From NCBI RefSeq assembly GCF_009828095.1, contig NZ_WTYP01000001.1:1488001-1552000 (forward strand): DNA of 64,000 nucleotides, written 5' to 3'. Made by a program: the position numbers and the translations under genes. Source of the stretch: Pontixanthobacter luteolus. Its GTDB lineage: Bacteria > Pseudomonadota > Alphaproteobacteria > Sphingomonadales > Sphingomonadaceae. The notes beneath the pieces are model-generated. The model worked only from the letters and a program-made list of their open reading frames with translations, did not search any database and was not told the DNA's origin. Of the stretch, positions 9,642 to 21,131 are shown one piece after another. Within the stretch, counting starts at the first letter, position 1. Every line of letters begins with the position of its first letter.

Positions 9642-11062
9642 GCCGCAGTCCGTTCTTTAGCAATCGCATCGGCCAGCCCGGCTGCCCATTTCGTGATGTC
9701 ACCTGCGCCAAGGCACACGACCAGATCGCCTTCAACGATTTGGTCGGCAAGGGTTTTTGCCAGCGCTTGCTGGTCGCTGATTGTCGCTGCTGAACGGTGG
9801 CCGCGCGACTTCAGCCCTTCTACCAATGCGTCCGAACTGACACCTTCGATCGGGTCTTCGCCCGCCTCGTATACCGGAGTCACATACACCTGGTCCGCAT
9901 CGTTGAAGCAGGTCTGGAAATCATCCATCAGATCATTGAGGCGCGAATAACGGTGCGGTTGCATGACCGCGAATACACGCCCGTTCCCGACAGCCGATAC
10001 GCTTTCCTGCGCAGCCGAAAGTACAGCACGGATTTCAACCGGATGGTGAGCATAATCGTCGATGATGCTTGCCCCCCCGACGGTACCGACCTTGGTAAAG
10101 CGCCGACGCACGCCGCCAAAATGACCAAAGCCATTGCAGATCACTTCGTCAGTACAACCCATCTCGATCGCAACAGCAATCGCGGCGAGAGCGTTCTGAA
10201 CGTTGTGGCGGCCTGGCATCGGAAGCTTGACGCCTTCGATGCGGCGATCTTCTTCACCGCGCTGGCGGACGACCACGTCGAATTTGTTTCCGCCTTCCAC
10301 AGGTTGGACATTCACACCGCAAATGTCTGCCTGCAACGAGAACCCATAGGTCACGACCCGGCGGTCGCGGACCTTGCCTATCACCGCCTGCACTTCAGGG
10401 TGATCGATGCACAGAATGGCAGCGCCGTAGAACGGGACGTTGTGAATGAATTCCACAAAGGCGTCTTTCACCCCGTCGAAATCGCCGTAGTGATCGAGGT
10501 GTTCAGGATCGATGTTGGTTACAACCGCAATCGTACCGTCAAGGCGCAAGAAGCTGCCGTCGCTTTCATCGGCCTCAACCACCATCCAGTCGCTGTCGCC
10601 CATGCGCGCGTTGGAACCGTATTGCTCGATAATGCCGCCATTGATGACGGTGGGATCAACCCCGCCCGCATCCAGAAGTGCAGCGATCATGCTGGTCGTC
10701 GTAGTCTTGCCATGCGTGCCGGCAACCGCGACCGTGCTTTTCAGCCGCATCAGTTCAGCGAGCATTTCAGCGCGGCGAACCACGGGGATACGGTTTTCCA
10801 GAGCGTGCGCGACTTCGGGATTGGTCCGCTTCACGGCGGTAGAGATCACGACGACGGCTGCACCTTCAACGTTTTCCTTCTCGTGTCCGATCTTGACCGA
10901 AATTCCGCGCTCCCGCAGGCGCAGGACGCTCGGGCTTTCAGACAGGTCACTGCCCTGCACAGTATAGCCGAGATTGTGCATCACTTCCGCAATGCCGGAC
11001 ATCCCGATCCCGCCGATGCCGACGAAATGGATCACCCCGATATCAGTGCCTACGCCCTTCAT
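9638..11062 (-). CDS. murC: UDP-N-acetylmuramate--L-alanine ligase
   Basis: MurC adds L-Ala to UDP-MurNAc with ATP. The 474-residue product has the N-terminal Rossmann-like motif [14 protein letters not shown], the Mur-ligase P-loop AGTHGKTTT at residues 114-122, and the central [10 protein letters not shown] motif that separates MurC from the other Mur ligases. It starts with an ATG in ATGA overlap with the murG stop. Confidence 0.97.
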   Translation of the reverse strand: MKGVGTDIGVIHFVGIGGIGMSGIAEVMHNLGYTVQGSDLSESPSVLRLRERGISVKIGHEKENVEGAAVVVISTAVKRTNPEVAHALENRIPVVRRAEMLAELMRLKSTVAVAGTHGKTTTTSMIAALLDAGGVDPTVINGGIIEQYGSNARMGDSDWMVVEADESDGSFLRLDGTIAVVTNIDPEHLDHYGDFDGVKDAFVEFIHNVPFYGAAILCIDHPEVQAVIGKVRDRRVVTYGFSLQADICGVNVQPVEGGNKFDVVVRQRGEEDRRIEGVKLPMPGRHNVQNALAAIAVAIEMGCTDEVICNGFGHFGGVRRRFTKVGTVGGASIIDDYAHHPVEIRAVLSAAQESVSAVGNGRVFAVMQPHRYSRLNDLMDDFQTCFNDADQVYVTPVYEAGEDPIEGVSSDALVEGLKSRGHRSAATISDQQALAKTLADQIVEGDLVVCLGAGDITKWAAGLADAIAKERTAA

Positions 11063-12255
11063 GATGCATCATCCCTTGCCGCGCCATGCGCCGGCCTTGC
11101 TTCCTGCGATGCGCCGCGGGCGTTGTTCGCGCCAACCCGGATAACGTCCATCAGTTCGCTGCCGCCGAAACTCTCGACCAGATCGGCAAGGTCCCGCACC
11201 GCGTTGGGACGTCCGCAATTCCAAGCCGCATGAGCCGCCGTTGAAAGTGTATCGGGACGCTGCGCCAAAGCCTGTATCTGGCGCGCGAGTTCCTTGCCGG
11301 TAAAATTATGCTGACGGATCGAACGCGCACCGCCGCTTTGGGTCAACTCGCGCGTATTTGCTGCCTGATGGTCATCGGTTGCAATCGGCAGCGGGATCAG
11401 GATGGCCGGACGGCCAACCGCAGTCAGTTCCGCGATGGTAGATGCGCCAGCACGGCCAATAAATAGATGCGCGTCGGCCAGCCGCGATGCCATGTCCTCG
11501 AAATATGTGCCGAGTTCTGCCGGAATGTCGTGGCTGCGATACCGCTCACGCACGGCATCAATATCTTCCGGGCGGCATTGCTGCGTCACCTGAAGCCGCG
11601 CACGTAGAGCAGGCTGCAACATGGCGAGCCCGTCCGGCACCACTTCTGAAAGCACGCTGGCACCCTGACTGCCGCCAGTGACAAGCACGCGCAGCAGCCC
11701 TTCATCCGTAAACGGAGGAAACGGGTCGTCGCGCAATTGCATGACTTCGGCCCGTACCGGGTTGCCAACCAGATGCGTTTTCTCAGCGTGTTTTGGCTTA
11801 AGCCGTTTGATTTCCGGATAGGCAGTGGCGATTGCTTCAACCCGGCTGGCCAGCAACCTGTTCACCCTGCCAAGCACGGCGTTCTGTTCGTGCACCAGGC
11901 TGGGTATTTCAGCCGAAGTCGCCGCCAGCAGCGCAGGCAGTGCCGGGTATCCGCCGAAACCGATTACGGCGCTGGGCTCGAAAGTTTCGAACAGGCGCAG
12001 TGACATCTTGCGCCCTTCCAGCACAGCCTTGATGCCCTTGAACCATTTGAGCGGGTTCTTTCCAAACCGGCCGGCAGGCAGGACATGCGCTGGCAAAAAT
12101 TCAGGCTTGCCCGGGATCGCCGCGCCGCGCTCGTCAGTGATCAGCGCAACATGGTGGCCGCGGCGGTCAAGCTCGGTCGCCAGCGCAAAGGCCGGGATCA
12201 GATGCCCGCCGGTACCACCGGCAGCCAGGACAAAATGGCGGTTCGCGCCGCTCAT
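11059..12255 (-). CDS. murG: Undecaprenyl-PP-MurNAc-pentapeptide GlcNAc transferase
   Basis: MurG is the membrane-associated glycosyltransferase (GT28) that converts lipid I to lipid II on the cytoplasmic face. The 398-residue product starts [20 protein letters not shown] with the GGTGGH glycine loop. It has the [16 protein letters not shown] and [16 protein letters not shown] segments and the donor-site region [15 protein letters not shown]. The C-terminal 30 residues (rich in Ala, Arg and Asp) extend beyond the usual end of about 360 residues. Start and stop are each in ATGA overlap with the neighbouring genes. Confidence 0.97.
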   Translation of the reverse strand: MSGANRHFVLAAGGTGGHLIPAFALATELDRRGHHVALITDERGAAIPGKPEFLPAHVLPAGRFGKNPLKWFKGIKAVLEGRKMSLRLFETFEPSAVIGFGGYPALPALLAATSAEIPSLVHEQNAVLGRVNRLLASRVEAIATAYPEIKRLKPKHAEKTHLVGNPVRAEVMQLRDDPFPPFTDEGLLRVLVTGGSQGASVLSEVVPDGLAMLQPALRARLQVTQQCRPEDIDAVRERYRSHDIPAELGTYFEDMASRLADAHLFIGRAGASTIAELTAVGRPAILIPLPIATDDHQAANTRELTQSGGARSIRQHNFTGKELARQIQALAQRPDTLSTAAHAAWNCGRPNAVRDLADLVESFGGSELMDVIRVGANNARGASQEARPAHGAARDDAS

Positions 12256-13508
12256 GAGCGTTTTCCTTCGTTCGTTTTTCGCATCGCCCCGAATTTCTTG
12301 AACGGGGGCACCTTGCGCAATCCGGGTGTCTCACGCGTGAGAAACGGATTTCGCCGCGTGATGGCCAGCAATAGCCCGGCGGCAAGACATACAGCGATGG
12401 TCGAAGAACCGCCATAGGATACAAGCGGCAAGGTCATGCCTTTCGATGGAAAAAGCTGCAGATTGACGAGGATGTTGATGAACGCCTGACCGCCAATCTG
12501 TGTCACCAGACCGGCACCGGCCAGCAGTGTGAACAGATTGTCTTCATCAGCCAGACGAACCAACACGCGGGCGATGATCGCCAGATACATCACGACGATG
12601 ACAGCGCACATAAGCAGCCCGAATTCCTCGCCGATGACGGAGAAAATGTAGTCTGTATGCGCCTCGGGCAGGTTCAGCTTGCGAATGCCCAGCCATAGCC
12701 CGCTTCCGGTCCAGCCGCCTGCCAGCAAGGTGCGTTGGGCAAGGTCGACCTGATCGAATGCCGTACCCCCGCCAAGGAATGCGTCGATCCGGTTGCGGCC
12801 GTTTTCATACAGGAAATACACCGCGACAAGGCCCGCGATACCGCCGCCGATCAGCATCCCGATACGTTGGACCGAGACGCCCGACAGCAACACCAGAACG
12901 AACCACACACCGCCAAACAGCAGCGTCGCACCCAGATTAGGCTGCAACATCAGCAGGAGCCCAACAACACCCATGATTGCGGTGACGATTGCCAGCACCG
13001 GCAAATGCGGATCACGCAGCCGCCACGACAGGATCCACGCCAGCGCAATCGCAAAGCCAGGCTTGAGAAATTCCGAAGGCTGGAACCTCATACCCAGATT
13101 GATCCAGCGCTTCGCTCCGTTCACTTCATGGCCGATCATCGGCACCAGTACGAGGAAACCCAGCATTGCCGCTGCCAGAACGATCCCGACCCTGCGTGCG
13201 TTGTCGCGCGACAACATGGATGCGCCGATCAACGTGATCACGCCGAGGAACTGCCAGCGCAGATGCGCCCAGTAAAAATAGAGATCCGGCAACTGCACCG
13301 ATGCCGTGGACAGCCGGCGCGCACTGGCCGGCGATGCTGCAGCAACAGCGGCTGTGCCGATTGCCATCAGCAGCAGAATCAGAAACAGCAGGACCCGGTC
13401 GACTTCGCGCCACCAGATCTTCAACTCCGCGCTTCGTGATCCGCGAAACTTCTCGGTCGCAGGTGCACGTTCGCCGGCACGCGGGATATAGGGCTGGCTG
13501 GCGCTCAT
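12252..13508 (-). CDS. ftsW: Septal peptidoglycan glycosyltransferase FtsW
   Basis: FtsW is a polytopic SEDS-family protein that polymerises glycan at the septum together with FtsI. The 418-residue product has about ten hydrophobic segments, a cytoplasmic N-terminal tail of around 35 residues, and the motifs KRWINLGMRFQPSEFLKPGF and SYGGSSTIAVCLAAGLLLAI that mark SEDS proteins. The C-terminal tail is short and basic. ATGA overlaps occur at both ends. Confidence 0.96.
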   Translation of the reverse strand: MSASQPYIPRAGERAPATEKFRGSRSAELKIWWREVDRVLLFLILLLMAIGTAAVAAASPASARRLSTASVQLPDLYFYWAHLRWQFLGVITLIGASMLSRDNARRVGIVLAAAMLGFLVLVPMIGHEVNGAKRWINLGMRFQPSEFLKPGFAIALAWILSWRLRDPHLPVLAIVTAIMGVVGLLLMLQPNLGATLLFGGVWFVLVLLSGVSVQRIGMLIGGGIAGLVAVYFLYENGRNRIDAFLGGGTAFDQVDLAQRTLLAGGWTGSGLWLGIRKLNLPEAHTDYIFSVIGEEFGLLMCAVIVVMYLAIIARVLVRLADEDNLFTLLAGAGLVTQIGGQAFINILVNLQLFPSKGMTLPLVSYGGSSTIAVCLAAGLLLAITRRNPFLTRETPGLRKVPPFKKFGAMRKTNEGKRS

Positions 13509-14833
13509 GCTTCAGGCCTGCGGTCACTATCTGCGGCACCGTCCGGGTCTTGTTCGGTCAGTGTCCTAACGATCTGGCGGAAGTGTTCGCCGCGCTTTTC
13601 GTAATCACGAAACTGGTCGAAGCTGGCACAGGCCGGGGATAGCAGGATAACATCGCCGGGCACCGCATTCTCGACGGCGCGCCCGACTGCTTCGCACAGC
13701 AATTCGCAGCGTTGGACGGGTACCGTCCCTTCCAGAAGCTCTGCGAAACGGGGGCCGGCCTCGCCGATTGTGTAGGCTGTCTTGACGTTGCCCAGATGCT
13801 GTTCGCACGCGCCCAATCCATCTTCCTTGGGCAACCCGCCGACAATCCAGTGGAGCCTTGGCGCGGGATTGGGCGGATAGGCAGCGAGAGCTGGTGCAGC
13901 GGAATCGGCATTGGTTGCCTTGCTGTCGTTGATGAACAGCACCCCGTCATGCTCCGTCACGAATTCCATCCGGTGCGGCAGGCCCCTAAAGGACTGCAAA
14001 CCGCGTTCGATCTCATCCGGAGTGAGATCGAGTTCCATGCAAACCTGGATTGCAGCAGATGCATTTTCCGCATTGTGCGGCCCTTGCAGCGACGGCCACC
14101 GCACCTGTCTTTCACCATCGATCGCCGGGATCGGATTGGTCGGGGACGCAAGGCGCAACTCGGGCGGGATGTGGGAACCTAGGAACGAAATATGCCCGCC
14201 GGACTGCATCGCGAACAGACGTGCCTTGCTCGCCGCATAGGCCGCAAATCCGTCATACCGGTCGAGATGGTCGGGGGTGATGTTAAGCAGCACCGCAATT
14301 TCGCAATCTAGACTGACTGTCAGGTCTATCTGATAGCTGGACAGTTCCAGCACATAGACACCGCCTTCGGGCAGCGGCTCCTGTTCCATGATCGGAATGC
14401 CGATATTGCCGCCCATCAGGGTCGGCACCCCGGCAGATTTGAGAATGTGATGCACCAGCGCGGTGGTGGTCGATTTGCCGTTGGTGCCGGTAATGCCCAC
14501 CACCTTGTGCGGCGGCAGCGCAGAACGGGCCTGCGCGAACAATTCGATATCGCCGATCACCGGAACGCCGAAACGCGCAGCATGCCCGACGATCGGATGG
14601 GTGTTGAGCGGAACACCGGGCGACACGACCACGGCGGCAAATCCGCTCAGGTCAATCTCCAACGGGTCAGCCAGACGCGCGCGCCCTTCCAGCTTTTCCC
14701 GGGCCACATCCTGCCGGTCCCAAGCGATGACGTCCGCCCCGCTGGCAAGCAATGCTTCCGCCGCGGCGAGACCTGATCTGGCGAGACCGAGGATGGCATA
14801 GCGTTTGCCGGAAAAAGCGGGGCTGGTGATCAT
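13505..14833 (-). CDS. murD: UDP-N-acetylmuramoyl-L-alanine--D-glutamate ligase
   Basis: MurD adds D-Glu to UDP-MurNAc-L-Ala. The 442-residue product has an N-terminal nucleotide-binding motif ([17 protein letters not shown]), the P-loop GTNGKST at 116-122, and the [12 protein letters not shown] motif. The [13 protein letters not shown] motif is the MurD form of the conserved Mur-ligase DS/DYAH region. Its ATG overlaps the mraY stop (ATGA). Confidence 0.97.
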   Translation of the reverse strand: MITSPAFSGKRYAILGLARSGLAAAEALLASGADVIAWDRQDVAREKLEGRARLADPLEIDLSGFAAVVVSPGVPLNTHPIVGHAARFGVPVIGDIELFAQARSALPPHKVVGITGTNGKSTTTALVHHILKSAGVPTLMGGNIGIPIMEQEPLPEGGVYVLELSSYQIDLTVSLDCEIAVLLNITPDHLDRYDGFAAYAASKARLFAMQSGGHISFLGSHIPPELRLASPTNPIPAIDGERQVRWPSLQGPHNAENASAAIQVCMELDLTPDEIERGLQSFRGLPHRMEFVTEHDGVLFINDSKATNADSAAPALAAYPPNPAPRLHWIVGGLPKEDGLGACEQHLGNVKTAYTIGEAGPRFAELLEGTVPVQRCELLCEAVGRAVENAVPGDVILLSPACASFDQFRDYEKRGEHFRQIVRTLTEQDPDGAADSDRRPEA

Positions 14834-15900
14834 CTGAGCTTGAGCGTTGCCAGCCCCATCAGTGCGAGCACGATCGACACGATCCAGAACCGGATCACCA
14901 CCGTCGATTCAGCCCAGCCTTTTTGTTCGAAATGATGGTGGATCGGCGCCATACGGAAAATCCGTTTGCCGGTGCGCTTGAACCAGAAAACCTGGATGAT
15001 GACCGACAGTGCCTCCATCACGAACAGGCCGCCGACAATCGCCAGCACAATCTCGTGATGCGATGCCACAGCAATTGCGCCCAGAGCCCCGCCCAGGGCA
15101 AGACTGCCGGTATCGCCCATGAACACAGCGGCAGGGGGCGCGTTGAACCACAGGAAAGCGAGGCCGGCACCCATGATCGCAGCACACAGGATCGCAAGCT
15201 CGCCCGCCCCCGGAACATGGGGAATGCCAAGATAGGCGGAGTAATCCACACGGCCCACAAGATAGGCGATGATCGCGAAGGTGCCTGAGGCGATGATTAC
15301 CGGCATGGTCGCAAGACCATCCAGCCCGTCGGTGAGGTTCACCGCGTTACCCGCCCCGACAATAACGACGGCGGCAAAAACATAATAGAACGGGCCAAGC
15401 GGGATCGATACGTCCGACAAGAACGGGACATAGAGGTTGGTGTTTATCTGGCTGACGATCAGGTAGGATGCGACACCGGCCACGGCGAATTCCATCAGCA
15501 GGCGAACCTTGCCTGACACACCCTTGTGACTGGCCTTGGTGACTTTGTCGTAATCGTCAAGGAAGCCGATCAGGCCAAATCCCACCGTCACAGCCAGACA
15601 GGCCCAGACAAACGGGTTTCGCAAATCCATCCACATGACCATCGAAAATGTCAGCGAGATCAGGATCATCAGGCCGCCCATCGTTGGTGTGCCAACCTTT
15701 GCCAGATGGGTTTGCGGCCCATCTTCGCGGATTGGCTGCCCTTTGCCCTGGCGGACACGCAGCATGTTGATGAAACGGGGGCCGATGATCAGGCCGATCA
15801 CCAGCGCGGTCATCAGCGTCGCCCCGGACCGGAAGGTCTGGTAACGGATGAGGTTAAAAATTCCCTCGAAATTCAGCCACTCGGCGATCAAATAGAGCAT
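14830..15900 (-). CDS. mraY: Phospho-N-acetylmuramoyl-pentapeptide transferase
   Basis: MraY transfers phospho-MurNAc-pentapeptide to undecaprenyl phosphate, forming lipid I in the inner membrane. The 356-residue protein has about ten transmembrane segments and all the diagnostic motifs: the [11 protein letters not shown] aspartate pair, [25 protein letters not shown] and the MAPIHHHFE triple-histidine loop. It starts at the ATG at 15900, 23 bases after the murF stop, one of the few junctions in this run without a stop/start overlap. Confidence 0.98.
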   Translation of the reverse strand: MLYLIAEWLNFEGIFNLIRYQTFRSGATLMTALVIGLIIGPRFINMLRVRQGKGQPIREDGPQTHLAKVGTPTMGGLMILISLTFSMVMWMDLRNPFVWACLAVTVGFGLIGFLDDYDKVTKASHKGVSGKVRLLMEFAVAGVASYLIVSQINTNLYVPFLSDVSIPLGPFYYVFAAVVIVGAGNAVNLTDGLDGLATMPVIIASGTFAIIAYLVGRVDYSAYLGIPHVPGAGELAILCAAIMGAGLAFLWFNAPPAAVFMGDTGSLALGGALGAIAVASHHEIVLAIVGGLFVMEALSVIIQVFWFKRTGKRIFRMAPIHHHFEQKGWAESTVVIRFWIVSIVLALMGLATLKLR

Positions 15901-15923
15901 TAAGGCTTCCCGCCCCCCACGTT

Positions 15924-17390
15924 CTAGTTCCTGGCCGTGAAATGCGCGACCACCCTGCCCAGACCAACTGAGTTGGAGCCTTTGACCAGGATCGCGTCCC
16001 CCGACGTGATTCCGAATTCTTCAAGCGCCGAAATGGCCTCTGCAGGACCTTCGCAATGCGCGAAGCTGAGACCCCCTGCAAGCGCATCCGCAGCGCCTTT
16101 CCCCAAGTCCCTGACGAGGGCTTTCATCTCTTTACCAACCAATATGGCAAAATCGACATTCGCCTCGGCCAGCGGTTCGGCCAGCTGGGCATGAAAACGG
16201 GGAGCAAAATCACCCAGTTCCTTCATCGAACCAAGTACCGCAACGCGCCGCGTCGCTGGCGTCTGGCCCAATTGGCGCAAGGTTGCCCGCATGGATGCAG
16301 GATTGGCGTTGTAACTTTCGTCGATCAGCAATGCCTTGCCGCTGATTGCAGTGATCTGGTGGCGTGCGCCGCGCCCTTTCAGGCCGCCCATCTCCGCCAG
16401 CGCCAGTCCGGCAGATCCCAGATCGCCGCCAGCGGCGCGCACAGCGGCCATGACCGCCAGCGCATTGCTGATCCAGTGGTCGCCCGGCTCAGCAACTGAA
16501 AAGCACAGCCGAGTCTCGCCGAGGTCCGCCGTTACCAGCGACCCGCCATTGGCAGATGGAATCGCATCGAGCAGACGCACATCGGCATGGCGCGCGCGGC
16601 CGAACGACACGATGTTGACACCGTGTTTCGCCGCGGCCGCTTTCAATTGTTCGAATTGCGGGCTGTCGGCCGGGATCACTGCGGTTCCGCCCGGCACAAT
16701 ACCTTCGAAAATCTCTGCCTTGGCATCTGCGATGGCTTCGATACTACCGAGGTTTTCGATGTGGGCTGGCGCAATCGTAGTGATCACCGCCACGTGCGGC
16801 TTCACCTGATTGGTCAGGCCTGAAATTTCGCCAACGTGGTTCATGCCCATTTCAAACACGCCGAACTTGCTCCGCGCAGGCATTCTGGCGAGGCTGAGCG
16901 GCACGCCGACATGGTTGTTGTAACTGCGGACGGAACGATGCGTTGCGCCGTGGCTTGCGCGGTCCAGACCGGCAAAGATTGCCTCTTTCACACCCGTTTT
17001 GCCGACTGATCCGGTTACCCCGATACGAACCGCCGTGCTGCGTTCGCGGGCCGCGGCTGCCAGCAATTCCAGCGCTTCGTTGGTGTCGGACACGAGGATG
17101 TGCGGCTGTTCAATCGGATGATCGACAACGGCTGCGGTTGCACCGTTCGCAAATGCTTTGTCGAGAAATTTGTGCCCATCGGTCGCTTCGCCTTTGAGCG
17201 CGAAGAAAAGGTCCCCGGAACGCACATCGCGGGAATCGATTTCGACGCCGGAAATCTGGAAATCGCAGCTGGCTGTACCGCCGGTCGCCGCAGCAATGCT
17301 GGCCGCATCCCACAATGCCAGACCGATGGCATCGCGTTTGCGAACAGGCCATGCGCGCAGCGCAGGGTGGCGGTTGCTCAATGCACTCAT
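15924..17390 (-). CDS. murF: UDP-MurNAc-tripeptide--D-alanyl-D-alanine ligase
   Basis: MurF adds D-Ala-D-Ala to the UDP-MurNAc-tripeptide. The 488-residue product shows a [10 protein letters not shown]-loop (GSVGKT at residues 127-132), the [12 protein letters not shown] segment and [13 protein letters not shown]. The ATG at 17390 is chosen because it overlaps the murE stop as ATGA, like its neighbours; in-frame ATGs at 17405 and 17432 would extend it into murE. The N-terminal 20 residues before [12 protein letters not shown] are poorly conserved. Confidence 0.96.
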   Translation of the reverse strand: MSALSNRHPALRAWPVRKRDAIGLALWDAASIAAATGGTASCDFQISGVEIDSRDVRSGDLFFALKGEATDGHKFLDKAFANGATAAVVDHPIEQPHILVSDTNEALELLAAAARERSTAVRIGVTGSVGKTGVKEAIFAGLDRASHGATHRSVRSYNNHVGVPLSLARMPARSKFGVFEMGMNHVGEISGLTNQVKPHVAVITTIAPAHIENLGSIEAIADAKAEIFEGIVPGGTAVIPADSPQFEQLKAAAAKHGVNIVSFGRARHADVRLLDAIPSANGGSLVTADLGETRLCFSVAEPGDHWISNALAVMAAVRAAGGDLGSAGLALAEMGGLKGRGARHQITAISGKALLIDESYNANPASMRATLRQLGQTPATRRVAVLGSMKELGDFAPRFHAQLAEPLAEANVDFAILVGKEMKALVRDLGKGAADALAGGLSFAHCEGPAEAISALEEFGITSGDAILVKGSNSVGLGRVVAHFTARN

Positions 17391-18886
17391 TCTTCGGTTC
17401 CCCATGCTTCCTTGCCCAGCTTCACGCCGCATTCGCGTGCCACCTCGACATCGTCGAATGGCAACACGCGTGTATTCTCTCCCGAGCCGATGATCTGGCC
17501 CTTCTCATGACCCTTGCCGGCGATCAGGATGATGTCGTTTTTGCCCGACATTTCCATTGCGCATTCAATCGCTTCTCGGCGGTCGCCGATCTCGCGCCCC
17601 TTGCCATTGGCACCGGCAAGCACTGCTGCGCGGATGGCGACCGGATCTTCACCGCGCGGATTGTCGTCGGTCACGATAATTTCGTCGGACAGGCGCGCGG
17701 CAACTTCGCCCATTGGCCCGCGTTTGCCCTGGTCGCGGTCGCCGCCCGCACCGAACACGGTGATCAGGCGTCCTGTGACGTGCGGGCGCAGCGCGACAAT
17801 CGCGGATTCGAGCGCATCGGGTGTGTGGGCATAGTCGACATAAACCGGCGCGCCCGACGGGCTGATCAGCGCACGTTCCAGCCTGCCGCGCACTGGCTGC
17901 AAGCGGCCCACCGCATCGAACACCATTCCCGCATCGCCGCCCGTTGCAAGCGCAAGTCCTGCGGCGACCAGCGCATTCGCAGACTGGTAGGCGCCGATCA
18001 GCGGAAGTTTGATAGTGCGTTTCTGACCCGCATGCTCGATCTCGAGTTCCTGACCCAGCTGGGTCGGCGTATGGGAGAGCAGGCGGATCCCGTTTTGATC
18101 GTTAGCCCCCTGCTCACCCACAGTGAACACGCGCAAATTACGCCGCTGTGCGTGTTCGATAGCCCGTTCGGTCCACTCGCCAGTACCCGTCCAGACTACG
18201 ATCGTTGCATCGTCATTCACGACTTCGTCGAAAAGCCGCATCTTGGCCGCGAAGTAATCCTCCATATCGGCATGATAATCGAGGTGATCGCGGCTGAAAT
18301 TGGTAAACCCGGCCGCCACGACCGGAAGCCCTTCGTTGCGGTATTGCGACAGGCCGTGGCTCGAAGCTTCGAATGCAACATGGGTAACGCCCTCACGCGC
18401 CAGTCCGCTCATGTTCGAGTGGAAAGTGACGATATCGGGAGTGGTCAGTCCGGTCGAAACCGAACCATCCGGGGTTGTTACGCCCAAAGTACCGATTGAT
18501 GCCGCGCGGTGTCCGCACATGCGCCAGATCTGGCGCGTCATTTCGGCGGTCGAAGTCTTTCCGTTTGTGCCCGTGACAGCAACGATTGTTTCAGGCACCG
18601 GCTGGAAGAATTGTGCCGCCAGCCGTGCGAATACCCGCCGGGGTTCAGGGTCAGCAATGTGGACCGCGCCCTCCACGCGTGCTTCGGGCCTGGCGACAAC
18701 GGCAACTGCGCCTGCCTCGACCGCGGCGGGAATGAAATCTTCGCCGTTGACCTGCGAACCCTGGAACGCGCCAAAGACAGTGCCCGGCGCGACCTTGCGG
18801 TTATCGATGGCGAAACCGGTGACGTTGATTTCAGCGCCCTCTGGGCACTCGATTCCGGCGGCTTGGGCGATCTTTGTCAGGCGCAT
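17387..18886 (-). CDS. murE: UDP-MurNAc-L-Ala-D-Glu--2,6-diaminopimelate ligase
   Basis: MurE adds the third residue of the stem peptide. The 499-residue product has the P-loop GTNGKT at residues 106-111, the YVDYAHTPDALE motif, and a DNPR motif at 408-411. DNPR is known to select meso-diaminopimelate over lysine, so the cell wall should be the DAP type. Its ATG overlaps the last base of the ftsI stop (TGATG). Confidence 0.97.
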   Translation of the reverse strand: MRLTKIAQAAGIECPEGAEINVTGFAIDNRKVAPGTVFGAFQGSQVNGEDFIPAAVEAGAVAVVARPEARVEGAVHIADPEPRRVFARLAAQFFQPVPETIVAVTGTNGKTSTAEMTRQIWRMCGHRAASIGTLGVTTPDGSVSTGLTTPDIVTFHSNMSGLAREGVTHVAFEASSHGLSQYRNEGLPVVAAGFTNFSRDHLDYHADMEDYFAAKMRLFDEVVNDDATIVVWTGTGEWTERAIEHAQRRNLRVFTVGEQGANDQNGIRLLSHTPTQLGQELEIEHAGQKRTIKLPLIGAYQSANALVAAGLALATGGDAGMVFDAVGRLQPVRGRLERALISPSGAPVYVDYAHTPDALESAIVALRPHVTGRLITVFGAGGDRDQGKRGPMGEVAARLSDEIIVTDDNPRGEDPVAIRAAVLAGANGKGREIGDRREAIECAMEMSGKNDIILIAGKGHEKGQIIGSGENTRVLPFDDVEVARECGVKLGKEAWGTEE

Positions 18887-20604
18887 CAGTCAGCCTTCGC
18901 GATCAGGGGTTTGAGGTCGCTGATATCGATATCGCGCGTGGTGTCGGGCCGCACGCCGAGGATCGGCCCGATACGCGGGACCAGCTTGCCGACGATCGGC
19001 GCGGCGTTCCATGCGGCGGTGCGCTGGAACGAACTTGCGGCGGTGCCTTTTGGTTCATCCAGCATCGCGATCACGACATAGCGCGGCTTGTCCATCGGGA
19101 AGGCGGCGGCGAAGGTCGAAACCAGAGAGCTGCGGCGATACCCGCCCGCACCCGGCTTTTCCGCGCTGCCGGTCTTGCCGCCGACCCGGAACCCGGGTGC
19201 GTCTGCGTTGCGGCCGGTGCCGTACACTGCGATCATGCGGAGCAACTGGCGCATCCGTGAAGAAGTCGATGCCTTGAACACACGGCGGCCCTTGGGTGCC
19301 TTGCCCGGCGCGAGCTTGTGCATTGTCGCAGGGCGCCAGACACCGCCATTTACCATCGCAGCATAGGCGCTGGCGAGGTGCAGCGGTGTCACCGCAATGC
19401 CGTGGCCATAGCTGACAGTCATGTTGCGCAGGCGCGGCCAGTCATCGCCCGGCCAGATCGGGAAACCCTTTGCTGGCAATTCGATATAGGGCCGCTCGTT
19501 CATGCCAAGATCTACCATTGTGCGGCGCAGGCGCTCTGCCCCCAACTCGTCGGCGATCCGTGCAGTTGTCGTATTGGAAGAATGGATCAGCGTCTCGGCC
19601 ACGTTGAGGTGGTTGCCGATGAAGTGGCTGTCCTTGATGCTGAAACGGCCAACTTTCACCGGCGAGGCATCATAGCGGCGACCAAAATCGCGCACCGTGC
19701 CTGCATCGATCGCCGCTGCTACCGTGAGCGGCTTGAAGGTGGAGCCGAGTTCGTAAACCTGATTGGTCACCCGGTTGAACATATGGTCGACGCCCTTGGC
19801 ATCAATCTTGTTCGGATCAAATTCGGGCAAGGATGCAAGCGCCATCACCTCGCCGGTATCGACGTCCAGCACGATCCCTGCGGCGCCCATCGCATTGGTC
19901 GCCAGCATGCCGCGGCGCAGCTCGTCTTCCAGCGCACCTTGGGCGCGCATGTCGATCGAGAGAGCAACGGGAGTTCCGCGAACTGCCGGGTCCATAAGGC
20001 GCGCGTCGAGCACCTGCTCCATGCCGACCTTGCCTTTACCTTCGGCATCGACATAGCCGAGCACATGGGCTGCCATCGATCCTTGCGGATAGTGGCGGTC
20101 GGTTTCGCGGGGCATTTCCAGCGCCAGTTCGCCCAGCGCCATGACTTCGTTTGCCTGTTCTGGCAGAACGCGGCGGCGCAGATATCCCGGCCGGCCAGCC
20201 GCGAGTTTTTCCGCGGTGACATCAATGTCCATCTCAGGAAAAATGCGGTTGAGTTCCTGCGCGATTTCACGCGGGTTCTTCACCAGCGGATTATCAGCAT
20301 CGCCCAAGGCCTTGGGGTTATACCACAGCGCATAGGCCGGGAATGCGCGCGCCAGCGGGACACCGTTGCGATCAGTCAATTCCCCGCGCGGCGGCAGCAG
20401 CGCATCTTCCAGCGAAGTCGCACGGTAAGTCTGATCGGTGAAACCAAGATAGCCAATCCGGGCCACGGCCGCGCTCGCCACCAGAGCAAAGATGATGGCA
20501 ACCCACAGCACCCGCAGACGCGCCGTGCCTACGGCCAGTTCGCGGACGGATGTAAGCTGGAAACGGCTGGTCGAAATTGCAGTGCTGACTGCCATCCCGT
20601 TCAT
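18886..20604 (-). CDS. ftsI: Septal peptidoglycan transpeptidase FtsI (PBP3)
   Basis: FtsI is the class B penicillin-binding protein that cross-links septal peptidoglycan with FtsW. The 572-residue product has a short cytoplasmic tail, one transmembrane helix at about 33-50, a dimerisation/pedestal domain and the transpeptidase domain. The three active-site motifs are STFK (S288-K291), SSN (342-344) and KTGS (477-480). The ATG at 20604 overlaps the ftsL stop (ATGA). Confidence 0.97.
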   Translation of the reverse strand: MNGMAVSTAISTSRFQLTSVRELAVGTARLRVLWVAIIFALVASAAVARIGYLGFTDQTYRATSLEDALLPPRGELTDRNGVPLARAFPAYALWYNPKALGDADNPLVKNPREIAQELNRIFPEMDIDVTAEKLAAGRPGYLRRRVLPEQANEVMALGELALEMPRETDRHYPQGSMAAHVLGYVDAEGKGKVGMEQVLDARLMDPAVRGTPVALSIDMRAQGALEDELRRGMLATNAMGAAGIVLDVDTGEVMALASLPEFDPNKIDAKGVDHMFNRVTNQVYELGSTFKPLTVAAAIDAGTVRDFGRRYDASPVKVGRFSIKDSHFIGNHLNVAETLIHSSNTTTARIADELGAERLRRTMVDLGMNERPYIELPAKGFPIWPGDDWPRLRNMTVSYGHGIAVTPLHLASAYAAMVNGGVWRPATMHKLAPGKAPKGRRVFKASTSSRMRQLLRMIAVYGTGRNADAPGFRVGGKTGSAEKPGAGGYRRSSLVSTFAAAFPMDKPRYVVIAMLDEPKGTAASSFQRTAAWNAAPIVGKLVPRIGPILGVRPDTTRDIDISDLKPLIAKAD

Positions 20605-21131
20605 TCCGGCAGCTCCGCAATCGACCGCTCCAGCGGATTATCGAGCGAAAGGCGTTCTGCCAGCGAAGATGGGGCGGACATGGGCGAGCGGCGCCGCTCG
20701 CCGGTATTCCCGCCGTCCGAGCGTTCAGGCTGCAAAGTCTCGCCGGTCAGCGGCGAAACCATCAATGCGAAGCTCGACTCTTCACCTTCAACTGGAGCGC
20801 GGGCAACACGGATCGGTTCGGGCGCGGTGGCACCGCGGGGAACGCCCAGGCTCGCAAGCTGACGCTCATTCTCGAGGTACTGGTCCGCATTCGGTGCAGA
20901 AAGACCGAATTCGATCCGGTTCCAGTCGGCCAGCTGCTGCTGATTGGCGCGGGTCTGAAATTCTGTTTCCAGCAGCAATGTCTCACGCTCCAGCGCGATG
21001 AGCTGGCGTTCGGCAAGCCGGACTTCGCTCTTCACGGCATTCACACGGAAAGTGAGCGCGACAAAACCGGTGATGCAGACACTCAGCACCACGGCCCAGC
21101 CGATCTGGCGAAGACGCGAACCGCGCATCAT
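20601..21131 (-). CDS. ftsL: FtsL-like cell division protein
   Basis: This 176-residue bitopic protein lies between rsmH and ftsI, the conserved ftsL position. It has a basic N-terminus, one transmembrane helix ([19 protein letters not shown]), and a heptad-rich coiled coil ([23 protein letters not shown]). The stretch [20 protein letters not shown] is the usual FtsL tail motif. An extra Pro/Ser/Arg-rich C-terminal extension of about 70 residues makes it longer than E. coli FtsL (121). FtsL would join FtsQ and FtsB to activate FtsWI. Sequence conservation in this family is low, so position and topology carry much of the call. ATGA overlaps are at both ends. Confidence 0.88.
   Translation of the reverse strand: MMRGSRLRQIGWAVVLSVCITGFVALTFRVNAVKSEVRLAERQLIALERETLLLETEFQTRANQQQLADWNRIEFGLSAPNADQYLENERQLASLGVPRGATAPEPIRVARAPVEGEESSFALMVSPLTGETLQPERSDGGNTGERRRSPMSAPSSLAERLSLDNPLERSIAELPE

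Noticed and set aside
19318-20862. Long open frame opposite ftsI and ftsL (514 codons)
   Set aside because: It is antisense to certain dcw genes and its product has no family features; high GC content explains such frames.
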